From Azorhizobium doebereinerae UFLA1-100 (GTDB taxonomy: Bacteria; Pseudomonadota; Alphaproteobacteria; Rhizobiales; Xanthobacteraceae), in contig NZ_AXBA01000021.1 of assembly GCF_000473085.1 (NCBI RefSeq), forward strand, positions 62,001 to 126,000: a stretch of 64,000 nucleotides of DNA, in the 5' to 3' direction. Numbering within the stretch: position 1 is the first letter of the stretch; every line of letters starts with the position of its first letter. Below are positions 1 through 10,059 of the stretch, piece by piece. The position numbers and the translations under genes are program-made. The notes beneath the pieces are model-generated. The model was not told where the DNA came from. It saw only the letters and a program-made list of their open reading frames with translations, and did not search any database.

Positions 1-1
1 C

Positions 2-1303
2 CCGGCGGACGCGCTGGTGATCGCGCCGCGCATCTGCGGCATCTGCTCGGTGTCGCAGTCGCAGGCGGCGGCGCTGGCCCTGGCCGGGCTCCAGGGCATC
101 GGGCCGACGCAGAACGGGCGCATCGCCACCAACCTCCTGGTGGCCACCGAGAACGTGGCCGACCACCTGACCCATTTCCACCTCTTCTTCATGCCGGATT
201 TCGCCCGCGCCGCTTATGCGGGCCGGCCCTGGTTCGCCGAGGCCGAGGCGCGCTTCAAGGCCGGCAAAGGCACCAGCGCGCGGCGGCTGATGGCGGCGCG
301 GGCCACCCTCATGCACATCCTCGGCCTGCTGGCCGGGCGCTGGCCGCACACGCTCGCCATCCAGCCGGGCGGGGTGACGCGCCGGGCCGAGCCGCGCGAC
401 CAGATGCGGCTGCTGGCGACGCTGGGCGCGGTGCGCGCGGCGCTGGAGGCGCATCTCTACGGCGCCCCGCTGGAGCGGGTGGCGGAACTGGCCGCCCGCG
501 AGGAACTGGAGGCGTGGCGCGCCACGGGGCCGGCGGGCGACTTCCGCCTGTTCCTGGAGATCGCCGCCGACCTCGGGCTGGAGCGCATCGGCCGGGCCTA
601 TGACCGCTTCCTGAGCTTCGGCGCCTATCCCGGCGACGACGGGCCGCTCTATCCCGCCGGCACCTATGCGGAGCGCCGGCCGGGCCGTCTCGACCCCGCC
701 GCCATCGCCGAGGACCACACCTTCGCCCGCATGGAGGACCGCGCGGTCCCGCACCATCCCTTCGCCGGCTCCACCATTCCCGATGGCCTGGACGAGACCG
801 GCTACACCTGGTGCAAGGCGCCGCGCCTCGCCGGCCTGCCGTTCGAGACCGGGGCGCTGGCCCGGCAGGTGATCGACGGCCAGCCCTTGCTGCGGGCGAT
901 GGTCGGCGCGGGCGGCGGCAGCGTGTTCGCCCGCGTGGTGGCGCGGCTGGTGGAGACCGCGCGCACCCTGATCGCCATGGAGGGCTGGGTGCGGGCGCTG
1001 GAGCCCAACGCTCCCTGGTGCACGCCCGGCACCCATCCGCAGGCGGGCCGCGCGGTGGGGCTGACGGAAGCCGCGCGCGGCGCGCTCGGCCATTGGGTGG
1101 AGATCGCGGGCGGGCGCATTTCCCGCTACCAGATCATCGCCCCCACCACCTGGAACTTCTCGCCGCGCGACGCGGCGGGCGTGCCCGGCCCGCTGGAGGC
1201 GGCGCTGGTGGGCGCGGCGGTCCTGCCCGGCGAGACCACGCCGCTCAGCGTGCAGCACATCGTGCGCTCGTTCGATCCCTGCATGGTCTGCACGGTGCAT
1301 TGA
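2..1303 (+). CDS. hupV: Regulatory [NiFe] hydrogenase large subunit, 5' truncated
   Basis: This is the large subunit of the cytoplasmic hydrogen-sensing hydrogenase (HupUV/HoxBC type). It reports H2 to the transcription machinery rather than feeding electrons to respiration. The frame is open from base 2, so the N-terminus lies upstream of the window. The first active-site motif RICGICSVSQS begins about six residues in. The last motif, DPCMVCTVH, is followed immediately by the stop. Catalytic large subunits carry a cleaved C-terminal tail after that His; its absence is the hallmark of sensor hydrogenases. A hupU partner is expected just upstream. hypF starts 8 bases downstream, suggesting one transcript. 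Its placement directly before the HoxA-controlled hup operons supports a regulatory role. Confidence 0.9.
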   Translation, partial: PADALVIAPRICGICSVSQSQAAALALAGLQGIGPTQNGRIATNLLVATENVADHLTHFHLFFMPDFARAAYAGRPWFAEAEARFKAGKGTSARRLMAARATLMHILGLLAGRWPHTLAIQPGGVTRRAEPRDQMRLLATLGAVRAALEAHLYGAPLERVAELAAREELEAWRATGPAGDFRLFLEIAADLGLERIGRAYDRFLSFGAYPGDDGPLYPAGTYAERRPGRLDPAAIAEDHTFARMEDRAVPHHPFAGSTIPDGLDETGYTWCKAPRLAGLPFETGALARQVIDGQPLLRAMVGAGGGSVFARVVARLVETARTLIAMEGWVRALEPNAPWCTPGTHPQAGRAVGLTEAARGALGHWVEIAGGRISRYQIIAPTTWNFSPRDAAGVPGPLEAALVGAAVLPGETTPLSVQHIVRSFDPCMVCTVH

Positions 1304-1311
1304 GGCGCGCC

Positions 1312-3681
1312 ATGGAGCCGGAGGGCGAGGGGCAGGAGAGCTTGGGGCAGGAGAGCCTGGGGCAGGACGGCGCGGGAGAACAGATCACGGTGCGCGGCAT
1401 CGTGCAGGGCGTCGGCTTCCGCCCCTTCGTCTGGCGCCTCGCCCAAAGGCTGGCGCTTTCCGGCAGCGTGCGCAATGCGGGCGACGCGGTGGTGATCCAT
1501 CTGGGCGGGCCGCAGGCTGCCCGCGCCGCCTTCCGCGCCGCGCTGGCCCGCGAGGCCCCGCCGCTGGCGCGGGTGGAGCACGTCGAGAGCCGCCCCGCCG
1601 CGCCGCCGGAGTACGGGGATTTCCGCATCCTGGAGAGCGGTGCGGGCGCGGTGTCGGTGGGCATCGTGCCGGACATCGCCACCTGCCCGGCCTGCCGGGC
1701 GGAGATCGCCGAGCCCGCCGCCCGGCGCTTCCGCTACCCCTTCACCAACTGCACCGATTGCGGCCCGCGCTTCTCCATCGTGGAGGGCCTGCCCTACGAC
1801 CGGCCCCGCACCACCATGCGCGGCTTCCCGCTCTGCCCCGACTGCCGGGCGGAATACGAGAATCCCGCCGACCGGCGCTTTCATGCCCAGCCCATCGCCT
1901 GCCCGGCCTGCGGCCCGCGCCTGTCGTTCCTGACGCCGGACGGCGCGGCGGCCGTCTCCGGCGACGCGGCGCTGGAAGCCGCCGCCGCCGCGCTCCGGGC
2001 GGGGGCGATCCTCGCCGTGAAGGGCATCGGCGGCTTCCACATCGCCTGCGACGCCACCGACGCGGCGGTGGTGGCGGACCTGCGCCGCCGCAAGCGGCGC
2101 CCGGCCAAACCCCTCGCTGTCATGGTGGCGGACCTCGATGCTGCGCGCGCGCTCAGCTGCGTGACGCGCGAGGAGGCCGCCGCGCTCACCGACCCATCCG
2201 CGCCCATCGTGCTGCTGCGCCGCCGGGCGGACGGGCCGCTCGCCGCGCCCGTGGCGCCGGGGCAGAGCCATGTGGGCCTGATGCTGGCCTATACGCCGCT
2301 GCACCACCTGCTGCTGGCGGCGGCGGGCCGTCCGCTGGTGATGACCAGCGCCAATGCGGCGAACGCACCGCAGGTGTTCCGCGACGACGAGGTGGCGCCC
2401 GCGCTTGCCGGCATCGTCGACGGCATCCTCACCCATGACCGGTCCATCGCCCGGCGGCTGGAGGACGGCGTGGTGCGGGTGGCGGCGGGCCGTCCCCGCG
2501 TGATGCGGCGCGGGCGCGGGCAGGCGCCCCGGCCGCACCATTGGCCGGAGGATTTCGAGGCCGCCCCGCCCATCCTCGCCCTGGGCAGCGACCTGAAGAG
2601 CGCCGCCTGCCTCAGCCACGGCCGCAAGGCGCTGCTCACCCACCACCTGGGCGACCTGGACACGCCCGCCGTGGAGGAGGAATTCGCGCTGGCGCTCGCC
2701 GACTATGCGCGGGTGTTCGCCCACGCGCCGCAGGCGGTGGCGGTGGACCTGCACCCCGGCTATCGCGCCACCGCGTTCGGCACCGCCTTCGCGGCGCGCC
2801 ATGGCCTCCCGCTGCTCGCCATCCAGCACCATCACGCCCACATCGCCGCGACGCTGGCGGAGAACGGCTGGCGGCGCGACGCCGGGCCGGTGGTGGGCAT
2901 GGCGCTGGATGGCCTCGGCCTCGGCGAGGACGGCACGCTGTGGGGTGCGGAAGTGCTCGTCTGCGATTATGCCGACAGCCGCCGCGCGGCGCGGCTGACG
3001 CCCATCCCGCTCGCTGGCGGCGATGCGGCGAGCCGGGAGCCCTGGCGCGTGCTGCTGGCCCATCTCGACCGCGCGCTCGGCCCGGACGGGTGGACGCAAG
3101 CGGACCTGCCGCCCGGCCTGTTTGATGGAAAGCCGCTTGCCACCGTGCGGGCCATGATCGCCAAGGGGCTGAACGCGCCTTTGGCGAGTTCAGCCGGCCG
3201 TCTGTTCGATGCCATGGCGGCGCTGCTCTCGCTTGCGCCGGATCGCCTGTCGTTCGAGGGCGAGGCGGCGATGGCGCTGGAGGCCGCCGCCGACGGCATC
3301 GATGCCGCGCCCTATCCGTTCGCGCTCGCCGGGCGCGATGGCCTGCCGGAGCTGGACCCCGCGCCGCTGTGGCGCGCGGCGCTGGCGGATCGCGCCGCTG
3401 GCATCCCGGCGTCGGTATGCGCCGCGCGGTTTCATGTGGGCGTGGCCGAGGCGTTCGCGGACCTTGCCGCGCGGGTGGCGGGTGAACAGGGGCTGTCCAC
3501 CGTCGCCTTGTCCGGCGGGGTGTTCCAGAACGCCCGGCTGCTGGAGGGCGTAACCGCCCGCCTCGCCGCGCGCGGCCTCGCCGTGCTCCTGCCCGCCGAG
3601 GTGCCGGCCAATGACGGCGGCCTCGCCTTCGGCCAGGCGGCTATCGCGGCGGCGCGGCTGCTGCGGGCCGAGGGACGCTGA
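1312..3681 (+). CDS. hypF: Carbamoyltransferase HypF, hydrogenase cyanide-ligand synthesis
   Basis: HypF uses carbamoyl phosphate and ATP to carbamoylate the C-terminal Cys of HypE, the first step in making the CN ligands of the [NiFe] site. The 789-residue frame has the full family layout. An acylphosphatase domain (GIVQGVGFRPF near residue 29) is followed by two zinc-finger pairs of CxxC type at about 125-205, a YrdC-like domain, and a Kae1-like domain with the HHHAH metal motif at about 506-510. The ATG at 1312 is 8 bases after hupV. The first 24 residues are not part of the family core and contain a Gly-Gln-Glu-Ser-Leu repeat encoded by 15-bp DNA repeats, so the true start could be internal. 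Confidence 0.95.
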   Translation: MEPEGEGQESLGQESLGQDGAGEQITVRGIVQGVGFRPFVWRLAQRLALSGSVRNAGDAVVIHLGGPQAARAAFRAALAREAPPLARVEHVESRPAAPPEYGDFRILESGAGAVSVGIVPDIATCPACRAEIAEPAARRFRYPFTNCTDCGPRFSIVEGLPYDRPRTTMRGFPLCPDCRAEYENPADRRFHAQPIACPACGPRLSFLTPDGAAAVSGDAALEAAAAALRAGAILAVKGIGGFHIACDATDAAVVADLRRRKRRPAKPLAVMVADLDAARALSCVTREEAAALTDPSAPIVLLRRRADGPLAAPVAPGQSHVGLMLAYTPLHHLLLAAAGRPLVMTSANAANAPQVFRDDEVAPALAGIVDGILTHDRSIARRLEDGVVRVAAGRPRVMRRGRGQAPRPHHWPEDFEAAPPILALGSDLKSAACLSHGRKALLTHHLGDLDTPAVEEEFALALADYARVFAHAPQAVAVDLHPGYRATAFGTAFAARHGLPLLAIQHHHAHIAATLAENGWRRDAGPVVGMALDGLGLGEDGTLWGAEVLVCDYADSRRAARLTPIPLAGGDAASREPWRVLLAHLDRALGPDGWTQADLPPGLFDGKPLATVRAMIAKGLNAPLASSAGRLFDAMAALLSLAPDRLSFEGEAAMALEAAADGIDAAPYPFALAGRDGLPELDPAPLWRAALADRAAGIPASVCAARFHVGVAEAFADLAARVAGEQGLSTVALSGGVFQNARLLEGVTARLAARGLAVLLPAEVPANDGGLAFGQAAIAAARLLRAEGR
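1329..1370 (+). repeat. Three imperfect 15-bp tandem repeats at the 5' end of hypF
   Basis: Two 15-base units beginning GGGGCAGGAGAGC (1329-1343 and 1344-1358) differ at one base and are followed by a 12-base partial third copy. They are in frame and encode a Gly-Gln-Glu-Ser-Leu pattern ahead of the acylphosphatase domain. Their in-frame length means gain or loss of a unit would keep hypF open. Confidence 0.8.
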
Positions 3682-3712
3682 GCCCCCGCGCCGCCATCAG
3701 GCGGTCACGCGC

Positions 3713-3748
3713 TTTCCGCCGCCGGTGGAAACCGACGGTCCGCTTTCC
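3713..3748. promoter_or_regulatory. Candidate HoxA upstream activating region of hupS
   Basis: An inverted repeat TTTCC-N9-GGAAA spans 3713-3731, and a further TTTCC follows at 3744-3748, giving alternating half-sites. The region lies 57-92 bases upstream of the sigma54 -24 element, the usual distance for an NtrC-family enhancer. Assignment to HoxA is inference from position and from hoxA lying in the same cluster. Confidence 0.4.
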
Positions 3749-3773
3749 GTTCGCAGGCGCAGCACGGCGCGTG

Positions 3774-3786
3774 GAAGACCTTGATC
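3774..3786. promoter_or_regulatory. Candidate IHF site between enhancer and hupS promoter
   Basis: The sequence GAAGACCTTGATC matches the reverse IHF consensus YAANNNNTTGATW at the core AA and TTGAT positions and misses at both outer positions. It lies between the putative activator sites and the sigma54 promoter, where IHF bends DNA in hup promoters of rhizobia. This is weak evidence on its own. Confidence 0.35.
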
Positions 3787-3804
3787 TGGAACATTTCCAG
3801 CCTC

Positions 3805-3820
3805 TGGCACGGGGGTTGCT
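3805..3820 (+). promoter_or_regulatory. sigma54 (-24/-12) promoter of hupSLC
   Basis: TGGCACG, four bases, then TTGCT gives an exact match to the sigma54 consensus TGGCACG-N4-TTGCW. Transcription should begin about 12 bases after the -12 element, leaving a leader of about 90 bases before hupS at 3925. The hupSL promoters of Bradyrhizobium, Rhizobium and Ralstonia are also RpoN-dependent and activated by HoxA or NifA. Confidence 0.9.
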
Positions 3821-3924
3821 GAAGGAGCATGAGCGCGCCGCCTCGACGCGGCGCGCGCCGGAGCCGGACGCCCCCCGTGGAACGCCGGCCCGCGCTTGGA
3901 CACATGCTTCCGGAGGGACGCCGC

Positions 3925-5003
3925 ATGGCCGGCCTCGAGACCTTTTATGACGTGATGCGGCGGCAGGGCATCACCCGCCGCTCCTTCCTGAAATACTGCT
4001 CGCTCACCGCCGCCGCCCTCGGCCTCGGCCCGGAGATGGTGCCCGAAATCGCCCACGCCATGGAGACCAAGCCCCGCCTGCCGGTGCTCTGGCTGCACGG
4101 GCTGGAATGCACCTGCTGCTCGGAGAGCTTCATCCGCTCCGCCCATCCTCTGGTGAAGGATGTGGTGCTGTCCATGATCTCGCTGGACTATGACGACACG
4201 CTCATGGCCTCGGCGGGCCATCAGGCGGAGGCCATCCTCGACGAGGTGATGACCAAGTATAAGGGCAATTATATTCTGGCCGTGGAAGGCAATCCGCCGC
4301 TCAACGAAGACGGCATGTATTGCATCATCGGCGGCAAGCCGTTCGTGGACCAGCTGAAGAAGGTGGCCAAGGACGCCAAGGCCATCATCTCCTGGGGCTC
4401 CTGCGCCTCCTATGGCTGCGTGCAGGCGGCGCGGCCGAACCCGACGCGGGCGACCCCGGTGCACGAGGTGATCTTCGACAAGCCGATCATCAAGGTGCCG
4501 GGCTGCCCGCCCATCGCCGAGGTGATGACCGGCGTCATCACCTACATGCTCACCTTCGACCGCATCCCCGAGCTCGACCGCCAGGGCCGGCCGAAGATGT
4601 TCTATTCTCAGCGCATCCACGACAAATGCTACCGCCGCCCGCATTTCGACGCCGGGCAATATGTCGAGAAGTTCGACGACGAGGGCGCGCGCAAGGGCTA
4701 CTGCCTCTACAAGGTGGGCTGCAAGGGGCCGACCACCTACAACGCCTGCTCCACCGTGCGCTGGAACGACGGCGTGTCCTTCCCGATCCAGGCCGGCCAC
4801 GGCTGCATCGGCTGCTCGGAGGACGGCTTCTGGGACAAGGGCTCCTGGTATGCCCGCCTCAGCGATATCAAGGGCCAGGGCTTCGGCATTGAGGCCAATG
4901 CGGACCAGATCGGCCTTGCCGCCACCGCCGCCGTGGGCGGCGCGGTCGCCGTGCACGCGGCCGTCAGCGCCCTGAAGCGCGCGCAGCACAAGGGAGACGC
5001 CCA

Positions 5004-5007
<4 letters not shown>
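3925..5007 (+). CDS. hupS: Membrane-bound [NiFe] hydrogenase small subunit, oxygen-tolerant type
   Basis: HupS is the Fe-S electron-transfer subunit of the periplasm-facing uptake hydrogenase (360 aa). A Tat signal with TRRSFLK at residues 17-23 is cleaved after AHA (residue 45). The mature protein begins METKPR, as in Ralstonia HoxK. The proximal-cluster ligands include C62, C64, C65, C160, C165 and the GCPP cysteine. The extra C64 and C165 are the two supernumerary cysteines of the [4Fe-3S] cluster known only from oxygen-tolerant enzymes. Medial and distal cluster motifs follow, and the C-terminus is a membrane anchor helix. The start at 3925 is preferred over an in-frame ATG at 3904 because GGAGG lies at the right distance. 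It overlaps hupL by 4 bases. Confidence 0.97.
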
Positions 5008-6818
<1,811 letters not shown>

Positions 6819-6827
6819 GGGGGCGCC

Positions 6828-7580
6828 ATGACCGACGCGACATCGGACACGACGCTCCCTCCGGCGGCCGCCCCGCCCGCCGCCGCCGCCGCCCCGCGCG
6901 GCTGGCGGCGGCTCGCCACCGTCTATGTCTACGAGGCGCCGGTGCGCCTATGGCACTGGGTGAACGCGCTGTGCATCCTGGTGCTGTGCATCACCGGCTA
7001 TCTCATCGCCTCGCCGCTGCCGACGCTGTCGGGAGAGCCGAGCGCGCATTACCAGATGGGCATCATCCGCTTCCTGCACTTCTCGGCGGCCTACATCTTC
7101 GCCATCGGCTTCGTGGGGCGCGTCCTGTGGGCGTTCGTGGGCAACACATACTCCCGCGAGCTGTTCACCCTGCCGTTCTGGCGGGCGAGCTTCTGGCGGG
7201 GGCTGATCATCGAGGTGAAGTGGTACGCCTTCCTGAAGCCCCGGCCGCTGAAGTTCATCGGCCATAATCCGCTCGCCCAATTGTTCATGTTCATCGTCAT
7301 GGTGCTGGGCGGGCTGTTCATGATCGGCACCGGCTTCGCGCTCTATTCCGAGGGCGAGGGGCTGGGCAGCTGGCAGGACAAGCTGTTCGGCTGGATCATC
7401 CCGCTGCTGGGCGGCTCGATGCAGGTGCACACGCTGCATCACCTGGGCATGTGGGTGTTCATCCTGTTCGTGATCATCCACGTCTATTCGGTGATCCGCG
7501 AGGACATCATGTCCCGCCAGACCATGATCTCCGCCATGACCAGCGGCTACCGCTCGTTCCGCGACGACGAGCCGGAATAG
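6828..7580 (+). CDS. hupC: Hydrogenase b-type cytochrome subunit
   Basis: HupC (250 aa) anchors HupSL to the cytoplasmic membrane and passes electrons from H2 to quinone. After an Ala/Pro-rich N-terminal stretch of about 25 residues, the protein shows four hydrophobic segments typical of the HyaC/HupC dihaem cytochrome b family. His residues lie in the segments beginning LWHWVNALC and in LHHLGMWVF. It starts 9 bases after hupL and ends the structural operon, being followed by a strong terminator at 7607-7635. Confidence 0.95.
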   Translation: MTDATSDTTLPPAAAPPAAAAAPRGWRRLATVYVYEAPVRLWHWVNALCILVLCITGYLIASPLPTLSGEPSAHYQMGIIRFLHFSAAYIFAIGFVGRVLWAFVGNTYSRELFTLPFWRASFWRGLIIEVKWYAFLKPRPLKFIGHNPLAQLFMFIVMVLGGLFMIGTGFALYSEGEGLGSWQDKLFGWIIPLLGGSMQVHTLHHLGMWVFILFVIIHVYSVIREDIMSRQTMISAMTSGYRSFRDDEPE

Positions 7581-7606
7581 CGGCCCTCCGTCTGCGGCAT
7601 CCTGAA

Positions 7607-7635
7607 GGCGCGGCCCCGGCCGCGCCTTTTTCTTT
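7607..7635 (+). terminator. Rho-independent terminator after hupC
   Basis: GGCGCGGCC (7607-7615) and GGCCGCGCC (7618-7626) form a perfect 9-bp GC stem with a 2-base spacer, so the loop will open by a pair. It is followed directly by TTTTTCTTT. It separates hupSLC from the maturation genes and implies that hupD onward needs its own promoter. Confidence 0.85.
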
Positions 7636-7645
7636 GGAAGTTTCC

Positions 7646-7706
7646 CTTCCAATCTGCGACAAGAATGGAAGGTTGCTTTGCAAAGTTGGCGGCATGCCGC
7701 GCCAAC
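7646..7706. promoter_or_regulatory. Candidate activator sites upstream of hupD
   Basis: Two dyads lie in this AT-richer gap. CTTCCA-N14-TGGAAG spans 7646-7671 and GTTGGC-N10-GCCAAC spans 7685-7706. They sit 51-111 bases upstream of the sigma54-type element at 7757. The TTCC/GGAA half-sites resemble those upstream of hupS, which suggests a shared activator such as HoxA. No binding data are available. Confidence 0.4.
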
Positions 7707-7756
7707 CGCCGTTGCAGATCCATTGCCAGCGCAGGATTTGCGCCCCTGCGACGGAC

Positions 7757-7772
7757 TGGCACGGCTCTTGAA
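7757..7772 (+). promoter_or_regulatory. sigma54-type promoter upstream of hupD
   Basis: TGGCACG, four bases, TTGAA matches the -24 element exactly and the -12 element except for A in place of C at the fourth position. The spacing is correct. It lies 65 bases before the hupD ATG and after the hupC terminator, so it most likely drives the hupD-to-hypE operon. Confidence 0.75.
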
Positions 7773-7836
7773 TTGGAGGAACTCGAAACGGCGGCAAAGA
7801 CCGCCACCGGGAGACCCTCAGGGAGACTGGCGTCGC

Positions 7837-8457
7837 ATGTCCGACGAACGCATCCTCGTGCTTGGCATCGGCAACATCCTGTGGGCGGACGAAGGCTTCG
7901 GCGTCCGCGTGGTGGAGGCGCTCGACCGCGCCTACGACATCCCCGACCAGGTGCGGCTGCTGGACGGCGGCACCCAGGGGCTCTACCTCCTGCCCGCGCT
8001 CGAAGAGGCGGACGTGGTCATCATCCTCGACGCGGTGGACTATGGCCTGCCGCCGGGCACGCTGCACTGCCTCGCGGATGCCGACGTGCCGGCCGTGCTC
8101 TCCGCCCGCAAGCTCAGCCTGCACCAGACCGGCTTCCAGGAAGTGCTGGCGCTGCTGCAACTGCGCGGCTGCCTGCCGCGCGCGCTGCGCCTCGTCGGCG
8201 TGCAGCCGCACACGCTGGACGATTACGGCGGCGGCCTGACCGAAGGGGTGGCGGCGCAGGTCGCCCCGGCCATGGCCGAGGTGGTCCGCCTGCTCAGCGA
8301 GGAGTTCGGCATCGCGCTTCAGCCCGCCGCGCCCCGCGCCGCCGGCCTCATGGCCCCGGCCATCGGCCGCGCCGCCTACGAGGCCGGGCGGCCGAGCGCG
8401 GATGCCGCCTGCCGGGTCGGCGATGAGCGCGTGCTCAGGCGCGGATGGGACGGCTGA
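7837..8457 (+). CDS. hupD: Hydrogenase maturation endopeptidase HupD
   Basis: HupD (206 aa) removes the C-terminal peptide of HupL after nickel insertion, closing the active site. The N-terminus VLGIGNILWADEGFG holds the family motif with the nickel-sensing Glu, and DAVDYG supplies the conserved Asp. A His follows in the LHQTGFQE segment. The frame is open further upstream, but the ATG at 7837 has the family N-terminus directly after it and a GGGAG at 7821-7825. The C-terminal 30 residues are poorly conserved in the family. It is the first gene after the internal sigma54-type promoter. Confidence 0.95.
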   Translation: MSDERILVLGIGNILWADEGFGVRVVEALDRAYDIPDQVRLLDGGTQGLYLLPALEEADVVIILDAVDYGLPPGTLHCLADADVPAVLSARKLSLHQTGFQEVLALLQLRGCLPRALRLVGVQPHTLDDYGGGLTEGVAAQVAPAMAEVVRLLSEEFGIALQPAAPRAAGLMAPAIGRAAYEAGRPSADAACRVGDERVLRRGWDG

Positions 8458-8460
8458 GCC

Positions 8461-8790
8461 ATGTGCATCGGCCTTCCCATGCGCATCGAGAGCCGGGCCG
8501 GCGACAGCGCCGCCTGCACCGGCCCGGACGGCTTCTCGACCGTCGATCTCGCCCTGGTGCCGGAGGCGCGGGTGGGCGACTATGTGCTGGTCTTCCTCGG
8601 CTCCGCCCGCCGCATCCTGGAGGCCACGGAAGCGCGCCAGATCGCCGAGGCGCTCAAAGCCATGGCGGCGGTGATGGCCGGCACGGCGGACGCATCCGCC
8701 CTCGACCGGGCCTTCGCCGATCTCGATCGGGAGCCGCAGCTCCCGCCCCACCTCGCCGCGGCGCTGGCCGCCGGACGCACGGAGGCCTGA
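8461..8790 (+). CDS. hupF: HypC-family hydrogenase chaperone HupF
   Basis: HupF (109 aa) is the HypC paralogue dedicated to the uptake hydrogenase. In Rhizobium it stabilises HupL during maturation under oxygen. The N-terminal MCIGLPM motif carries the essential Cys2, and the beta-barrel core runs to about residue 75. A C-terminal extension of about 30 residues not found in HypC is typical of HupF/HoxL. A separate HypC lies at 14814. The stop of hupF overlaps the hupG start. Confidence 0.92.
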   Translation: MCIGLPMRIESRAGDSAACTGPDGFSTVDLALVPEARVGDYVLVFLGSARRILEATEARQIAEALKAMAAVMAGTADASALDRAFADLDREPQLPPHLAAALAAGRTEA

Positions 8791-9203
8791 TGTCCCTTTC
8801 CGCCGAGGCCGCAGCGCGGCCCGCCCTTCATCCTCTGGTTGAGCGTCTGGTCAGCACGCATGGCTATGCCTATGCCGACGCGCTGGACGACCTGGCCGCC
8901 GAGCCGCGCGACCTCCTGCTGTTCCTGCCCTCGCACGGCAAGCCGCATTTGGAGACGCCGGACATCGCCGCCGTGCTGCCGGACCTGGTGAAGGCGCTGG
9001 ATGGCGGCGCGGGCGGCCTGTCCGCCGCCGTCGCCGGCCCCGCCGTCGAGGCGCAGTTGCGCCAGCAGATGGCCCTGGCGCTGCCCGCCTTGGTGGTGGT
9101 GCGCGCCGGCGCGCCCATCGGCTCGCTCGCCCGCATGCGCGACTGGGATGAATATCTCGCGCGCCTCGGCGCCCTTCTCGTTCCCCCCAGCACCAGCCAC
9201 TGA
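8790..9203 (+). CDS. hupG: Hydrogenase small-subunit maturation protein HupG (HyaE/HoxO-like)
   Basis: HupG (137 aa) belongs to the HyaE/HoxO/HupG family. Its members have a thioredoxin-like fold without redox cysteines and act as chaperones of the Tat-exported small subunit. Consistent with this, no CxxC pair is present. The segment LLFLPSHGKPHLETPDIAAVLPDL matches the family pattern. It overlaps hupF by one base and precedes hupH by 10 bases. Confidence 0.88.
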   Translation: MSLSAEAAARPALHPLVERLVSTHGYAYADALDDLAAEPRDLLLFLPSHGKPHLETPDIAAVLPDLVKALDGGAGGLSAAVAGPAVEAQLRQQMALALPALVVVRAGAPIGSLARMRDWDEYLARLGALLVPPSTSH

Positions 9204-9213
9204 AGGCGCCGCC

Positions 9214-10059
9214 ATGGCCCAGAGCCCGTTCGCCATCCAGCCGCCCGTCGGCTTCGGTCCCGGCAGCCAGTCGGGCGAGGACGAGGGTCTCGCCTATCTG
9301 CCCATGCCCTCCGGCATGCGGGTCTACGAGCCGCACCTGCTGGATGCGGAGGAGGTGGGCGGCTGCGCCGCCGCCTTGGCGCTGCTCGACGGCGTGCAGT
9401 CTGCGCTCGCCCGCTGGCGGCCGGGCGACAACGAGACCTTCTCCCTCGCCGGGCTCGATGCCGCCAATCGCGCGCTCATCGACGAGGCGCTGGGCGAGGG
9501 CGAGGTGGCGGTGCGCGTTTCCGGCGGCGGCGCGCCGCTGGAGGTGCAGGAGGCCACCTTCGCCGGCGTGTGGCGGGTGCGCGGCGCCGGCGGCGTCGAT
9601 CGCATCGAGGTCGGCGCCTTTCCGCGCGGGGCGCTGCTGCGCGCCTTCCCGCCGCAGTGGGAGATGGATCTGGACGACATCGCCCGCCCGCGCCCCGGCG
9701 TGGTGAACGCCCCGCCGATCCTGGCCGAGATCGCCCACCGCATCACCGGGCGCGCGCCCGGCACCCCGGCCCATGTGATCAATTTCTCCCTGCTGCCGCA
9801 CACGCCGGATGACCTCGTGCTCATCGACCAAATGCTGGGCCAGGGCGGCGTCACCATCCTCTCGCGCGGCTATGGCAACTGCCGCATCGAGGCGGCGGCG
9901 CGGCGCGACGTGTGGCGGGTGCGTTTCTACAATTCCACCGACATGCTGATCCTCGACACGCTGGAGATCACCGAGCTGCCGGAGGTGGCCAAGGCCGCGC
10001 CTGAGGACATTTCCGACAGCGCCGGGCGGCTGAAGGACGTGCTGGAGGCGCTGGCATGA
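9214..10059 (+). CDS. hupH: Hydrogenase expression/maturation protein HupH (HyaF/HoxQ-like)
   Basis: HupH (281 aa) is of the HyaF/HoxQ/HupH family. It works with HupG on assembly of the small-subunit Fe-S clusters, notably in oxygen-tolerant enzymes. The central segment EVQEATFAGVWRV and the C-terminal IINFSLLPHTPDD/GYGNCRIEAA region are recognisable family blocks. The ATG at 9214 follows hupG by 10 bases, and the stop overlaps the next gene by 4 bases. Confidence 0.9.
   Translation: MAQSPFAIQPPVGFGPGSQSGEDEGLAYLPMPSGMRVYEPHLLDAEEVGGCAAALALLDGVQSALARWRPGDNETFSLAGLDAANRALIDEALGEGEVAVRVSGGGAPLEVQEATFAGVWRVRGAGGVDRIEVGAFPRGALLRAFPPQWEMDLDDIARPRPGVVNAPPILAEIAHRITGRAPGTPAHVINFSLLPHTPDDLVLIDQMLGQGGVTILSRGYGNCRIEAAARRDVWRVRFYNSTDMLILDTLEITELPEVAKAAPEDISDSAGRLKDVLEALA

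Noticed and set aside
3829-3924. Earlier in-frame start for hupS
   Set aside because: The region overlaps the transcript leader just after the sigma54 promoter, lacks a ribosome-binding site at the right distance and would precede the Tat signal with unrelated Arg/Pro-rich sequence.
7665-7836. In-frame upstream extension of hupD
   Set aside because: It would include the sigma54-type promoter and activator dyads. HupD proteins begin just before the VLGIGN motif, matching the ATG at 7837.
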